Shown: in pieces, positions 32,572-42,098 of the stretch | Layout: each line of letters begins with the position of its first letter | Numbering within the stretch: the stretch's first letter is position 1 | Assembly: GCF_004834005.1 (NCBI RefSeq) | Contig: NZ_STFF01000005.1 | Coordinates: 620,001-684,000 of the forward strand | Length of the DNA stretch: 64,000 nt | Direction: 5' to 3' | Origin: Niastella caeni | GTDB lineage: Bacteria > Bacteroidota > Bacteroidia > Chitinophagales > Chitinophagaceae | Program-made: the position numbers and the translations under genes | The notes under the pieces: model-generated | Databases searched by the model: none | What the model saw: only the letters and a program-made list of their open reading frames with translations | Told to the model about the DNA's origin: nothing

Positions 32572-35500
32572 TTAGAAATCTACTCCCATGGCAAAGTGTA
32601 AATATGGTTTTCCTTTAAAGAAAACATTCATTTCCCAGGCGGCGTCTAAACGCAGGAAGTAACCCAGTAATGTGCTGCGGGCGCCGAAACCATAACCACC
32701 AACAAATGGTCCAATACCGCCGGCTTTTATCAGCACTTGTGCCGGCTCACTACCATATACCACTTGTGGACGGGATATTTTATTGTACTTGCCATTCCAT
32801 GCACTGCCCAGGTCAACAAACTGAATAAGCTGGAAGTTACGCAGGAAGGCATTGTTAATAGGCTTATTGAAAAGGGTAGCAAATACCGGTAACCGGAATT
32901 CGCTGTTAATGACAACCGCATTATTGCCATTGGCTACGTTTTGCGGGAAGCCACGCATATTAACAGCCAGTGACTGAAAGGCATACGTAGGATCGTTTGG
33001 TCTGGGGTCCTGGCTGTATTTAGGGAACATCCAGCCATCAACGCCTCCCAGATAATAAACGATCTTCTGGCTACCCCAGGAGAAATCGCCTGATACCCGG
33101 CCGGCCCAGATAAAGTTGCGATAAATGGGATAGTAATAACGGCCATCGAAACCAAAATTATAGGTGAATCGTCCGGGTTTAAGACCACCAACCGATGGTT
33201 TGCTGATCTGTGCATCAAGGTCCATATACACCTTATAACGCAAACCGTTCCAGATGTTGGTTGCTTTTTGAATAGCGTCATCATGCACGTATTCAATGCG
33301 CGTTACGGCAAAGGTTTGCTTATTGATATCTGGTGTTTTTAACGTCAGCGTATCGAAGTAAGCACCGCGAACTACTACCTTATCGTTTCTGATACCGGTA
33401 GAAAGCCTGATACTGCGTACCCGGTCGAACGGATATTTGAATACTGCCTGGTACAGGTTGGTGTACGATTTACCTTCATACAGCGTTGCTGTACCACCGA
33501 TGCCCTGTACATTACCCAGGTCGGTACGGCGATAATAGATCAACGAGTAATCTATTCTTTTTTTGAGGTAATCAATACGGCCATACCATTCGCCGCCGCC
33601 ATCGAATAAAGATTGATTTACCGGTACAAATACACTGGCGCCGGTGTTACCTACAGAAGCGCCGGTTCCAATACCGCCTATCAATGGCAGGCGCATAGCG
33701 CCGGTGAAACGGATGTCTTCAAACAGATCGAAAACGGATGCTTTCAGCATACCGTTAAAAGCACCGCCGCTTTGCAATACGATTGGTAAGGCGCCGGTAT
33801 ATGGCTGATAACGGCTGATGAGGATGTCGTTATTAAATCCACCGGAGAAATTATCTACTGAAAATTTCAGCTTATAGTCAAACAGTTTAGCCTTTTTTAA
33901 GACGGGCTCTTCGCCTTTTTCTGCCGGGGCCACTACTGTTTCATTTCCCGGTGGCTGCTGTTGTGTTTGTGCAGAGTCTTTTTTCTCTTTTTCAAAACCG
34001 GTTTCAAAAATATCGCTGATCTTTCGGGCGCTGTCCTGACCAGTATTAGGCTTGTTAAACTGGATGGCTGCTCCGCTTGCCGCCTGTTCGGCTATTATGG
34101 TCTTTCGCCGGTATTCCGTTGGCCGCGGATTCAGGTTCCGTTTGCGCAGGCTGGCATCGTCTACTTTTAAACGATATAAAAATTTCAGGTTGCCTTGTTG
34201 TCTTACTTCACTTACCTGGCCCTGGTAACCGGCAATTTTAGTTTCCAGCAAAGCGCTTTGGTAATTGGTGATCGGGAACACATAAGCCGAGTCGTTGGTT
34301 ACGGAGAAAGTGAATACTGAATCCGGTTCGGTTTTACCCCAGGCCCTGAGGGTAGAATCAATTTCATTTGGATCAGGGTTACGCAACACTTCATCGCCTA
34401 CCAGTACAACTGTATCCAAACCTGCCCGTACCGTACTGAAGAAGCCGGCAAAGCGGTTGGAGATACCTGTTTCATCACTTACAAAGGTGAAGTGATAGGT
34501 ATTGTACTGCATGGGATAACGGGCGTTGCCCCATTTCATTTTTGTTAGCTGGGTAATTTGCCTGAATTCGCTCTTGTTATAATTGTCGGCCAGGAAAATA
34601 TTATAACGTTGCGAGGCCACTGCGGTATCGCCGCCTATGGTTGTGGCATCGGGGCGGTTAGATGAAAACAGGATGCCGGTCTTATTGGGGAAGGCTACAA
34701 AAGTGGGATCAAGATCGGCATATGCATCATTGGTAACCTGCTCGTACGTATCTTTTTCAATATTGTAAATGTAGATATCAGATTGTCCTTTGCGAACGGC
34801 ACTTAATAACAGGGTATTGGAGTTCAGCATGAACTGCATATCCTGTATCTGTTCAAAATGCGGTATTTCCTGCTTTACACGTTTGAACCGGGCAACCATG
34901 TCATAGACGAATAAATTTACTTTTCCTTCCGACCAGTAAATACAGGCCAGGCGGGTGCCTTTGCCATCCCAGGCTAATAAAGGATAATTGGGATTGATCT
35001 CGTTCTCATTGGCGCGAACACCGGTATTTAATAAAACCTTTCTTTCGGTCATATTTTCCCACAACACTACCCGGTACTGGCCTTTGATAAATTCTACTAC
35101 AGCATAGTGTTGGCTGCGGGGGGCAGGGTTCGGCGTGAAATGGATAAAGTCTTTATTGTGGGTTACTTCTTCAACGATTGAAACCGTTCCTTTAGGAATA
35201 TCGCGGCGGCCACGAAGATCTTTTTCATACATTTCTGTTCTTTCGAGCATGAAATCTTTCAGCACTTCTTTAAATTTCTTTTTAGCGATCCGTTGGGAAG
35301 CACTGTTGAGGTTGCGGTAAACCCGGGAGAGGTATAAAAAGTAGGTAACGTTCTCTTTTTTATATTTCTCAGCCATGTAATGCCAGAAAGCATGGCCGGC
35401 CAGCAATGGCTTTTCGTAAGCGAAATGGTAAAAATTCTTGTATTCTCCCGACAAAAGGGCAAGCTTCAGCTCATTGTCGTATTCTGGGCTCCAATCTTCC

Positions 35501-36066
35501 GCTACGTAATCAATATACCCATCAACCAGCCATTTGGGCAGGTCGAGCAAAGCCTGGTTAGTTGCAAATTCACCCAGGTCATCGCCAAACAGGATATTAT
35601 CTACCAGTATGCGGGCAATACCCTGGCGTATTTGTTTGCGTAATTTAGAATGGTCGCCGTCGAAGTACACCACCATTTTGTTATTCACCAGTTTGGTAAT
35701 ACCACCGGTGGTTTGCCAGTCGAGGCTAAGTCCAATGTTCGATTGGCGTAATTCATCAAAATTATTATATATAACGATGTTGGCGCGGCGTTGCAGGCCA
35801 TACTCAACAAACTGTTCCAGGCCGGGCAACTCGCTTTCGGCCACCTGTGCTACATAGTTGGCAATGGTTTTACCATTTTCATAGAAATAAGTATTGAAAT
35901 TGGTAGTTTGGTAATATTCCCATTTGAATTTACGGTACTGAACCCGGTTCTTTCCAAACTCCACAGTATTCACCTGGGCGAATAGTACGGTTGGCAGCAA
36001 CATGGCTAGTAAAAGGAAAAAGGAAGAAAATACTTTTGTCTTTGGCTGAATCTGTTGAAATTGCAT
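32572..36066 (-). CDS. TolB-like propeller and outer-membrane barrel protein
   Basis: An 1164-aa exported protein. Signal peptide at residues 1-31 (ending FAQ). Residues about 50-285 look like a peptidase-MA-type domain (LPKWLVDGYIDYVAEDW), but the usual HExxH is replaced (RQGIARILVDN), so it is probably not a protease. Residues about 290-600 resemble a TolB-type beta-propeller (WDGKGTRLACIYWSEGKVNLFVYD, DLDPTFVAFPNKTGILFSSNRPD). The last 400 residues form a BamA-like outer-membrane barrel with strands to the final FAMGVDF. A similar layout is seen across Bacteroidetes; role unknown, perhaps outer-membrane biogenesis. Ends in a strong terminator. Confidence 0.82.
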   Translation of the reverse strand: MQFQQIQPKTKVFSSFFLLLAMLLPTVLFAQVNTVEFGKNRVQYRKFKWEYYQTTNFNTYFYENGKTIANYVAQVAESELPGLEQFVEYGLQRRANIVIYNNFDELRQSNIGLSLDWQTTGGITKLVNNKMVVYFDGDHSKLRKQIRQGIARILVDNILFGDDLGEFATNQALLDLPKWLVDGYIDYVAEDWSPEYDNELKLALLSGEYKNFYHFAYEKPLLAGHAFWHYMAEKYKKENVTYFLYLSRVYRNLNSASQRIAKKKFKEVLKDFMLERTEMYEKDLRGRRDIPKGTVSIVEEVTHNKDFIHFTPNPAPRSQHYAVVEFIKGQYRVVLWENMTERKVLLNTGVRANENEINPNYPLLAWDGKGTRLACIYWSEGKVNLFVYDMVARFKRVKQEIPHFEQIQDMQFMLNSNTLLLSAVRKGQSDIYIYNIEKDTYEQVTNDAYADLDPTFVAFPNKTGILFSSNRPDATTIGGDTAVASQRYNIFLADNYNKSEFRQITQLTKMKWGNARYPMQYNTYHFTFVSDETGISNRFAGFFSTVRAGLDTVVLVGDEVLRNPDPNEIDSTLRAWGKTEPDSVFTFSVTNDSAYVFPITNYQSALLETKIAGYQGQVSEVRQQGNLKFLYRLKVDDASLRKRNLNPRPTEYRRKTIIAEQAASGAAIQFNKPNTGQDSARKISDIFETGFEKEKKDSAQTQQQPPGNETVVAPAEKGEEPVLKKAKLFDYKLKFSVDNFSGGFNNDILISRYQPYTGALPIVLQSGGAFNGMLKASVFDLFEDIRFTGAMRLPLIGGIGTGASVGNTGASVFVPVNQSLFDGGGEWYGRIDYLKKRIDYSLIYYRRTDLGNVQGIGGTATLYEGKSYTNLYQAVFKYPFDRVRSIRLSTGIRNDKVVVRGAYFDTLTLKTPDINKQTFAVTRIEYVHDDAIQKATNIWNGLRYKVYMDLDAQISKPSVGGLKPGRFTYNFGFDGRYYYPIYRNFIWAGRVSGDFSWGSQKIVYYLGGVDGWMFPKYSQDPRPNDPTYAFQSLAVNMRGFPQNVANGNNAVVINSEFRLPVFATLFNKPINNAFLRNFQLIQFVDLGSAWNGKYNKISRPQVVYGSEPAQVLIKAGGIGPFVGGYGFGARSTLLGYFLRLDAAWEMNVFFKGKPYLHFAMGVDF

Positions 36067-36139
36067 AGCCTGTCTTTAAATGTTTTAAAGTTAAAACAAT
36101 CCATAATACCGCGAAAATCAATTATAACAAGGTACGAGT

Positions 36140-36784
36140 ATGCTTACAGTGACATCTTTTACATTTAGTCCGGTTCAGGAGAATACGTATGTGGTGTATA
36201 ACGAATCGGGCGAATGCTGCATTATCGATCCCGGCTGCTATTTCGGTAATGAACGCAATGAATTGAAAGAATTTATACAAACTTCCGGCCTAACGCCTAA
36301 ATATTTGTTAAATACCCATTGTCATTTAGACCACGTATTCGGAAACAAATTCATCCATGATACCTGGAATCTAACCCTTCACCTGCACGAAAAAGAAAAG
36401 CCGGTACTGGAATATGCTCCAACGTTTTCCTTATCGTGGGGGCTGCCTTTTGATAATTACAAAGGCGACCTATTATTTTTACGCGAAGGTGACACCATAC
36501 CGTTGGGTACCGATGCATTACAGGTATTATTTACTCCCGGGCATTCGCCCGGACATATTTGTTTTTATTGTCAGGCGCAGCAGTTCGTTATTGGTGGCGA
36601 TGTGTTATTTCGCGAAAGCATCGGCCGTACCGACCTGCCTGGTGGAAACTTCGAAACCCTTATTGCCAGCATCCGCAACCAGCTGTTTGTTTTGCCCGAT
36701 GATACCGTGGTTTTTTCCGGCCATGGCCCGCAAACCACCATCGGCCATGAAAAGCTGCATAACCCGTTTTTAAAAGGTTATTAA
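36140..36784 (+). CDS. MBL-fold metallo-hydrolase (glyoxalase II-like)
   Basis: A 214-aa metallo-beta-lactamase-fold hydrolase. Metal ligands: His60, His62, Asp64 and His65 (NTHCHLDHVFGN), then FTPGHSPGHICFYC, VIGGDVLF and FSGHGPQTTIGHE. This is the glyoxalase II-like (YcbL) type that opens small thioesters; the substrate is not settled by sequence. ATG 36140. Divergent from the long minus-strand gene and convergent with the flippase gene. Confidence 0.93.
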   Translation: MLTVTSFTFSPVQENTYVVYNESGECCIIDPGCYFGNERNELKEFIQTSGLTPKYLLNTHCHLDHVFGNKFIHDTWNLTLHLHEKEKPVLEYAPTFSLSWGLPFDNYKGDLLFLREGDTIPLGTDALQVLFTPGHSPGHICFYCQAQQFVIGGDVLFRESIGRTDLPGGNFETLIASIRNQLFVLPDDTVVFSGHGPQTTIGHEKLHNPFLKGY

Positions 36785-36832
36785 CTGGATCTAGAGGATA
36801 AGATGGCAAGGTGCCTTTGTTAATTGCCATTG

Positions 36833-38383
36833 CTATTGCGGCTTTAATCCTGACCCCGGGACCTTATAAAAAAATTTACCTACAAATGGCAGGCGCTCAA
36901 ATTCTTTCTTTTCAACTTTAAGGATAAGAAGCGTAAATAGCCCCATCAACAGTAACGAAGAGCCATAATAAACATATGGAAAATAACCTGCCTCGTGGTT
37001 GAGGTTACGTGCGATCAGGTATTCGTGAAAAACATACATTAACGCGCATATGAACAGGTAGGTAATTAGTTTCTTTTTAGGGTAGGGTACGGGATAATAT
37101 TTCTGTCCTAAAACGTAACTGATCACCATCATAAATGCATAGCAAATAAAAGTAGCCCAGGCCGAACCGGTGTACCTGAAATCCGGAATAAGCACAATGT
37201 TTAATATAACCGTAATAACAGCCCCGGCAATGGTAATATAGGCGCCGGTCATATTGCGGTTAGTTAATTTATACCATACGGTTAAATTGTAATATATGCC
37301 CAGGAATACGCTTCCCATGGCAAGTATGGGAACGATATGAATGCCCTCAGCATACGCTTTAAATTTTGAAGCGATCAGAAACTTCCAGAAATCAAGGAAG
37401 AGTGCAATGACGAGGAACATAAAGGAACAGGCAATTACAAAAAATTTCATAACCCGTGCATATACCCTTTGGGCATCATCATTTTTGCTTTGATTAAAAA
37501 AGAAGGGCTCTGCCGCCAGCTTGAATATTTGTATAAAAATGGTGATTAGCACCGCCAGCTTATAGTTTGCGCCAAATATGCCAAGGTCTTGTTTTTCCTG
37601 AATGGAATCACCTGGCAATACTTTGCGATACACCAACCGGCTAAGCATTTCGTTGATCATACCACCTAAGCCAACAATGATCAAAGGGTAAGAATAGATT
37701 ATTACTTCTTTCCACAGTTGTTTGTCAAACACAAAACGGATAACGCTTATTTCTTTATAAAGCAATAATAATGTTACAAAGCTGGCAATTAGGTTAGCAA
37801 TGATAAAATAACCTACGCCAATATCTGGTCTATACAGGAACGCCAGAAAACTGTTTTCGCCCTTATCATGCGCTCCTTTTGCTACAAACAGAAAAAACAG
37901 CGTCAGTAGAATATTTATTAAGGCAGAAGCGAGGTTTACAAAAGCATATTTACGGGGACGTTCTTCGAGCCGCAATTTAGCAAATGGAATAATGGCTAAA
38001 GTATCAAAAAAGGTTATCCAGATCATCCAGGTTACAAATTCCGGATGATCGCGCAACTCAATAAAACTGGTGAGCGGCCCTTTAAATGCAAATAATAAAA
38101 CGGTAAAGAGTATGGTGCTTGCAACAATGGAAATGTTTAGTGTATTGTATAGAACATTTCTGTCTTTTTGCTGGGCAAACCGAAAATAGCTGGTTTCAAG
38201 ACCATAGGTAAAAAGAATATTCAGAAAGGGAATTACAGCATATACCTGGGTCAGGTCGCTGGTACTTACCGGGTCAAAAATGCGAAAACCCAGCAGTGTT
38301 AATCCATAATTTAAAAAACGGCTTACAATTTTGGGTACGCCATACCACATTGTTTGCCCGGCTAATTTTTTAATACCGCTCAA
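36833..38383 (-). CDS. Polysaccharide flippase (Wzx/MATE-like)
   Basis: A 516-aa membrane protein with about 14 transmembrane helices of the polysaccharide biosynthesis (Wzx/RfbX) family. It opens MSGIKKLAGQTMWYGVPKIVSRFLNYGLTLLGFRIF and has the Bacteroidetes-specific GLETSYFRFAQQKD and PFAKLRLEERPRKYAFVNL. The likely job is flipping a lipid-linked sugar across the inner membrane. No glycosyltransferase genes lie beside it. Confidence 0.88.
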   Translation of the reverse strand: MSGIKKLAGQTMWYGVPKIVSRFLNYGLTLLGFRIFDPVSTSDLTQVYAVIPFLNILFTYGLETSYFRFAQQKDRNVLYNTLNISIVASTILFTVLLFAFKGPLTSFIELRDHPEFVTWMIWITFFDTLAIIPFAKLRLEERPRKYAFVNLASALINILLTLFFLFVAKGAHDKGENSFLAFLYRPDIGVGYFIIANLIASFVTLLLLYKEISVIRFVFDKQLWKEVIIYSYPLIIVGLGGMINEMLSRLVYRKVLPGDSIQEKQDLGIFGANYKLAVLITIFIQIFKLAAEPFFFNQSKNDDAQRVYARVMKFFVIACSFMFLVIALFLDFWKFLIASKFKAYAEGIHIVPILAMGSVFLGIYYNLTVWYKLTNRNMTGAYITIAGAVITVILNIVLIPDFRYTGSAWATFICYAFMMVISYVLGQKYYPVPYPKKKLITYLFICALMYVFHEYLIARNLNHEAGYFPYVYYGSSLLLMGLFTLLILKVEKKEFERLPFVGKFFYKVPGSGLKPQ

Positions 38384-38863
38384 TGAAATTTATTTAAAAT
38401 GAATGGTCAAAATTAAGGGTTCATTCATTATAACCCGACTGGTAGCTGCTTGTTTATGCGGGATATAGGATTTAAATAACAAAGCTTGTACCTGAAATTC
38501 CCGATGAGATATATTGCCGTTGATTATCAGGCAGTCAGCTGCTCAGGGTGAACCGGCCTCAAAGGTAAGCCATTGCCGGTTACTGCGCCTTCGCGAAGCT
38601 TCAGCAAAGCAAGGCCAGTTACCGGTTGTCGGTTGCAGGGTCCAGAGCTTGCCCCGCTCTGCGGGTTTTCATGTTGCATGGACTTTGCTTTGAAAATCTG
38701 AAACTTATGCCCTGTAACTTGTAACCTCGTATCTGTAACAGTGGGTTTTTCACGTTTGCTCAGCCAGCTGGCGCATCGGCGAAACTGTTGATATGTTTTT
38801 TATTGCCTGCTATTGCTATCTTTGCGGCCGCATTGTATATTTAAGTCACAAAATCCGATCCCG
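38384..38863. repeat. Repeat-rich intergenic region with a promoter at its right end
   Basis: Contains GGTTACTGCGCC and GGCCAGTTACCGGTTGTCGG (about 38574-38625), the tract GCCCCGCTCTGCGGG, and CCTGTAACTTGTAACCTCG (about 38709-38730), all of the dispersed GGTAAC family. The -7 box TATCTTTG at 38817-38824 serves the gene at 38864. No gene is visible. Confidence 0.6.
38817..38824 (+). promoter_or_regulatory. -7 box TATCTTTG
   Basis: Exact TAnnTTTG match, 39 bp before ATG 38864. An in-frame TTG at 38813 precedes it and would put coding sequence through the box, so the later ATG is the start. Confidence 0.55.
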
Positions 38864-39538
38864 ATGAAAGTATCTTTACCTCTAATGGTCCTTGTGACCG
38901 TTATTTCATTAAGCTCCCCTGTTTTTTCGCAATCCGGCGAAACAAAGGTTGAATACCAGAAAAGTGATAAAATAGTTGCGACCATCGAATTACCTTACTC
39001 TGCTGAAGTAGTAGAGGACGCCATCAAAGAATATATGGGAAAAAAGGGCGGTAAGAGCGACCACATCAAGAGTTTTGATGTTTATCGCAATGCACGCCTG
39101 TCGGAAAATGACCCTGAAATTGTTGATGTGCATTACAAGGTAGATCGCAAGCTGGTAAAAGACCGCGAAACGAGCGTGGTGTACCTGCTCATTGGCCGCC
39201 CCGGTGAGAATGTTGGCGCCCGTACTTCCGATGATCGCTTTAAAGTAGGTGATGCCAAGGAGCTGTTGAACACCATGGCGCCTTACATTGATGCCTATAA
39301 CCTGGATGTGCAAATTAAAAAACAGGAAGAGGTGGTTAAGAAATCAGAAAAAAGATTGCTGAACCTCAAGGACGATCAGTACGATCTCGAAAAAAGGTTA
39401 AAAGCCCTGCAGGAGAAAATTAACCAGAACAAGAATGACCAGGTATTGCAAACCGAAGACCTGAACCGTCAGAAGGATGCATTGAATGTTATTCAGAACA
39501 AAAAAGACGTTACCCAGGGAAAGTTGAGCAGGCAGTAA
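38864..39538 (+). CDS. Exported coiled-coil protein, 224 aa
   Basis: ATG 38864 gives a signal peptide (MKVSLPLMVLVTVISLSSPVFS, cut before QSGE). A domain of about 130 residues follows (KIVATIELPYSAEVVEDAIKEYMGKKGGKSDHIKSFDVYRNARL...DVHYKVDRKLVKDRETSVVYLLIGRPGEN), then a C-terminal coiled coil from about residue 145 (EEVVKKSEKRLLNLKDDQYDLEKRLKALQEKINQNK). Probably periplasmic or surface. I do not recognise the family. It has its own promoter and a modest terminator. Confidence 0.8.
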   Translation: MKVSLPLMVLVTVISLSSPVFSQSGETKVEYQKSDKIVATIELPYSAEVVEDAIKEYMGKKGGKSDHIKSFDVYRNARLSENDPEIVDVHYKVDRKLVKDRETSVVYLLIGRPGENVGARTSDDRFKVGDAKELLNTMAPYIDAYNLDVQIKKQEEVVKKSEKRLLNLKDDQYDLEKRLKALQEKINQNKNDQVLQTEDLNRQKDALNVIQNKKDVTQGKLSRQ

Positions 39539-39653
39539 GAAGAAAGCTATATATAAGCATTAAGCCGTAACTTCAAGCAGAAAGGCAAAGGCCAAAAGCA
39601 GATTACGGGCAACAAGGCATAAAGGCAACGAAAAAAACTTATAAATTATTAGT

Positions 39654-39679
39654 AGGCGGGACCACGGTTCCGCCTTTTG
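39654..39679 (+). terminator. Terminator of the coiled-coil protein gene
   Basis: AGGCGG (39654-39659) / CCGCCT (39670-39675) with CC/GG inside and TTTTG after. Moderate strength. Confidence 0.55.
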
Positions 39680-39792
39680 TATTTTAGCTTTCGACTTTCA
39701 CCTATAAGCTGTATTCGCGTGTAGCTGTATTCTGCTTTGGAGGTATTTCACTTGCACCTGCATCTCGGTGCCTTGTTGCCTATATGCCTTCT

Positions 39793-40836
39793 CTACTCCG
39801 GCTGCGCGAACCTTTTATCATTAATAAAAGTAGAATCGGTAAGCGTTTTCAAAAATTCAAGCAGGTAATACTTTTCTGTATTGGAGAGTGGGATCTTATT
39901 CTTCAATAAAGGATCAAGCGTAGGACCATTCTGTATGCCGCTGCTGTAATGGTCAAGCACACTGGTAATGGATGAAAAACGACCATCATGTTCATAAGGA
40001 AAAGTAAGGGCCACATTACGCAGGCTGGGCACTTTAAATTTCAGCGAGTCTTCCCGTTTATTCGTGATGCGCATTCTGCCAAAATCGTTTGCAAACGGGT
40101 CAACCGGTAACCCTACATTGCGAAAGCTATGATCGGTAAATAAAGGCTCGGGATGGCAACTAACGCATTTTGATTGAAACAGGGTATACCCGTTTTGTTC
40201 CGTTAAGGTAAAGGTAGCTGTGCCCTGTTTTACTTTATCGTATTTTGAATTGGCCGAAACCAGGGAGTTCACAAACTGGGTAATGGCAAATAACATGCGC
40301 TGGCTGTTGATGGTTTCATCGCCAAACGCAGCGGAAAACATTCTCTTATATTGATCGTCTTGCTGCAGTTTATTGAGGACGTTGTTCAAATCTTCTGCCA
40401 TTTCATTGGGCGCCGTAAGCGGGGCCAGCGGTTGTACTTCAATATTTACAATGCCGCCATCCCAATGCATTTCTTTATTCCAGGCCATGTTGAATAAACC
40501 GGGCGCATTGCGTAGTGTAAACTGGTTGTTGAAACCATGGCTTAATGGATGATCGAAGGTGGCAAAAGCGGCAAATTGCTGGTGGCACGATGCGCACGGG
40601 AAATTACCGTCTTTCGACAGGCGGCCATCATAAAAAAGCTTCCTGCCCAGTTCAAACCCTTCCTGTGTTAAGGGATTGCCGGTAAAGGTGTATTGCGGGG
40701 CTGGAAATCCTGCTGGTACTGTAAACGTTAGCGGGTGTGGCCCGCTGTTATCATTGCCTGATTTTTTACAGGCATTTACCAGCAGGCATCCCAAAAAAAG
40801 CAATAAAGAAATTCTTATTGTCCATCTTACAGCCAC
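39793..40836 (-). CDS. Di-heme cytochrome c peroxidase family protein (MbnH/MauG-like)
   Basis: A 347-aa lipoprotein-type protein (lipobox VNAC, anchor near Cys23) with two c-type heme sites: Cys81-Cys84-His85 (CASCH) and Cys224-Cys227-His228 (CVSCH). The order and spacing match bacterial di-heme cytochrome c peroxidases and their MauG/MbnH branch. It begins 3 bp after the stop of the MbnP-like gene (40840), the same pairing as the MbnPH genes of methanobactin systems, where MbnH oxidises a tryptophan of MbnP. Whether this one is a peroxidase or a protein-modifying enzyme is not settled by the sequence. Confidence 0.87.
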   Translation of the reverse strand: MAVRWTIRISLLLFLGCLLVNACKKSGNDNSGPHPLTFTVPAGFPAPQYTFTGNPLTQEGFELGRKLFYDGRLSKDGNFPCASCHQQFAAFATFDHPLSHGFNNQFTLRNAPGLFNMAWNKEMHWDGGIVNIEVQPLAPLTAPNEMAEDLNNVLNKLQQDDQYKRMFSAAFGDETINSQRMLFAITQFVNSLVSANSKYDKVKQGTATFTLTEQNGYTLFQSKCVSCHPEPLFTDHSFRNVGLPVDPFANDFGRMRITNKREDSLKFKVPSLRNVALTFPYEHDGRFSSITSVLDHYSSGIQNGPTLDPLLKNKIPLSNTEKYYLLEFLKTLTDSTFINDKRFAQPE

Positions 40837-40839
40837 TAT

Positions 40840-41643
40840 TTATTCATTAGCAACAGAATCTACGGTAAACATTTTTGAATAATTCTCAGCAATCTGTTTT
40901 GCCAGGTCTCCGGGGGTCTTAACCACCGGGTTTTCGGCAATCTTTATATCGTGCGGATTATAAAACCAGTCATTGGCATCGCAGGTAATAAACATCTGGC
41001 TTGTTTGGCCAGGCTGCAGTTCTAAATTCTGCGCAAATGGAAATAACAAATAGGGCTTTTTAATTACGCTTTCAGCACTGGTGAACCCGCCGATATGATA
41101 CTCAAATTTACCACCTTGCGATGATCTGGAAGAAGTTCCTTCCAGTTTTGCCATAATATAACCGGTCGTACGGTCCCAGAACATGCCAAGGGCAGGGTCC
41201 AGGGCGCCGGTTTGAGCGCCGCTTACATTCTGGGCGCTATCTACCCCAATAGTAAATGAAATACGGTTGTATACATAAGGTCGGACAGCTATTTTAATTT
41301 CTGTAGAAACCGAATCGGCAAAATCAACCAGGTAATATTTATCATTAGCAAGCTTGAACGAATAGCCCGAATCGGTATTGCTCATCTCAAAATTATGGAT
41401 GTAGAACTTAAAGGCGGTGGGTGTGTACCGTTCTTTAAAAATGTTCTGGTACTCTTTTCCCAGCTCCAGGCGAACAGAATCATATTGCACTACGGGTATG
41501 AACTTCAATACCAGGTTATGATCTTTGGCTGGTATTTCGTCGAACTTTAATTCTTTCTGGCAGGAAAAAATAGCTGTTACTAACAGCAATCCAATGCTTA
41601 GTTTGGGCAAATTAACCCGGTGCAGTTGTTGAGTCAGTTTCAT
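40840..41643 (-). CDS. MbnP-like lipoprotein
   Basis: A 267-aa lipoprotein: signal with lipobox IFSC (anchor Cys28). The mature part has MbnP-family patterns: LVLKFIPVVQYDSVRLELGKEY, FKFYIHNFEMSN, KYYLVDFAD, the block GALDPALGMFWDRTTGYIMAKLEG with Trp156, and later FPFAQNLELQPGQ. MbnP binds copper, and in methanotrophs its Trp is turned to kynurenine by MbnH. The gene precedes the di-heme protein by 3 bp on the same strand. No methanobactin synthesis genes are visible nearby, so a role in copper capture here is inference. Confidence 0.8.
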   Translation of the reverse strand: MKLTQQLHRVNLPKLSIGLLLVTAIFSCQKELKFDEIPAKDHNLVLKFIPVVQYDSVRLELGKEYQNIFKERYTPTAFKFYIHNFEMSNTDSGYSFKLANDKYYLVDFADSVSTEIKIAVRPYVYNRISFTIGVDSAQNVSGAQTGALDPALGMFWDRTTGYIMAKLEGTSSRSSQGGKFEYHIGGFTSAESVIKKPYLLFPFAQNLELQPGQTSQMFITCDANDWFYNPHDIKIAENPVVKTPGDLAKQIAENYSKMFTVDSVANE

Positions 41644-41660
41644 AGCATTCGGTGTTACGC

Positions 41661-42068
41661 TTACAAATCGCCGGGTCGGATCTTTCGGCGGTTTTGTTTG
41701 TGTTGTGATTGTTTCTGTTTTGTTTCAAGCCGCTTTGCTTTAGCTGCTTTGGAAGGTTTGGTGGCGATCCGTTTTATTTCTTTCTTTAATGCCTGCTCTA
41801 AAATCGCATTCATTTTTTTTACCACTTCTTCCTTATTCTGCAACTGGCTGCGGTGAATCTGGCTTCTTACTTGCAAAAACCCTTCCGAATTTATTTTTGA
41901 GGCCAATTTCTTTTGAACAATTACTTTTTGCTGATCATTTAAAATCAGCGAATTAGATATATGAAAATATCCTTCCACCATTGTCTCCACCTTATTTACA
42001 TTTTGTCCCCCCTTGCCACCGCTTCGAGCAGTTTTAAAATGCAATTCTTTTGAAACATCTATCTTCAT
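41661..42068 (-). CDS. arfB: Alternative ribosome-rescue factor / peptidyl-tRNA hydrolase ArfB (YaeJ)
   Basis: A 135-aa class I release-factor-like protein. The GGQ catalytic motif is in SGGKGGQNVNKVET, near residue 20. It lacks a stop-codon recognition domain, and its C-terminus is a long basic tail (KPSKAAKAKRLETKQKQSQHKQNRRKIRPGDL) that inserts into the mRNA channel of stalled ribosomes. Length fits the family. It precedes the MbnP-like gene by 17 bp on the same strand and is divergent from dtd by 30 bp. Confidence 0.92.
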   Translation of the reverse strand: MKIDVSKELHFKTARSGGKGGQNVNKVETMVEGYFHISNSLILNDQQKVIVQKKLASKINSEGFLQVRSQIHRSQLQNKEEVVKKMNAILEQALKKEIKRIATKPSKAAKAKRLETKQKQSQHKQNRRKIRPGDL

Positions 42069-42098
42069 TCTATAAAGATAAAACTAATTAATACGTAT

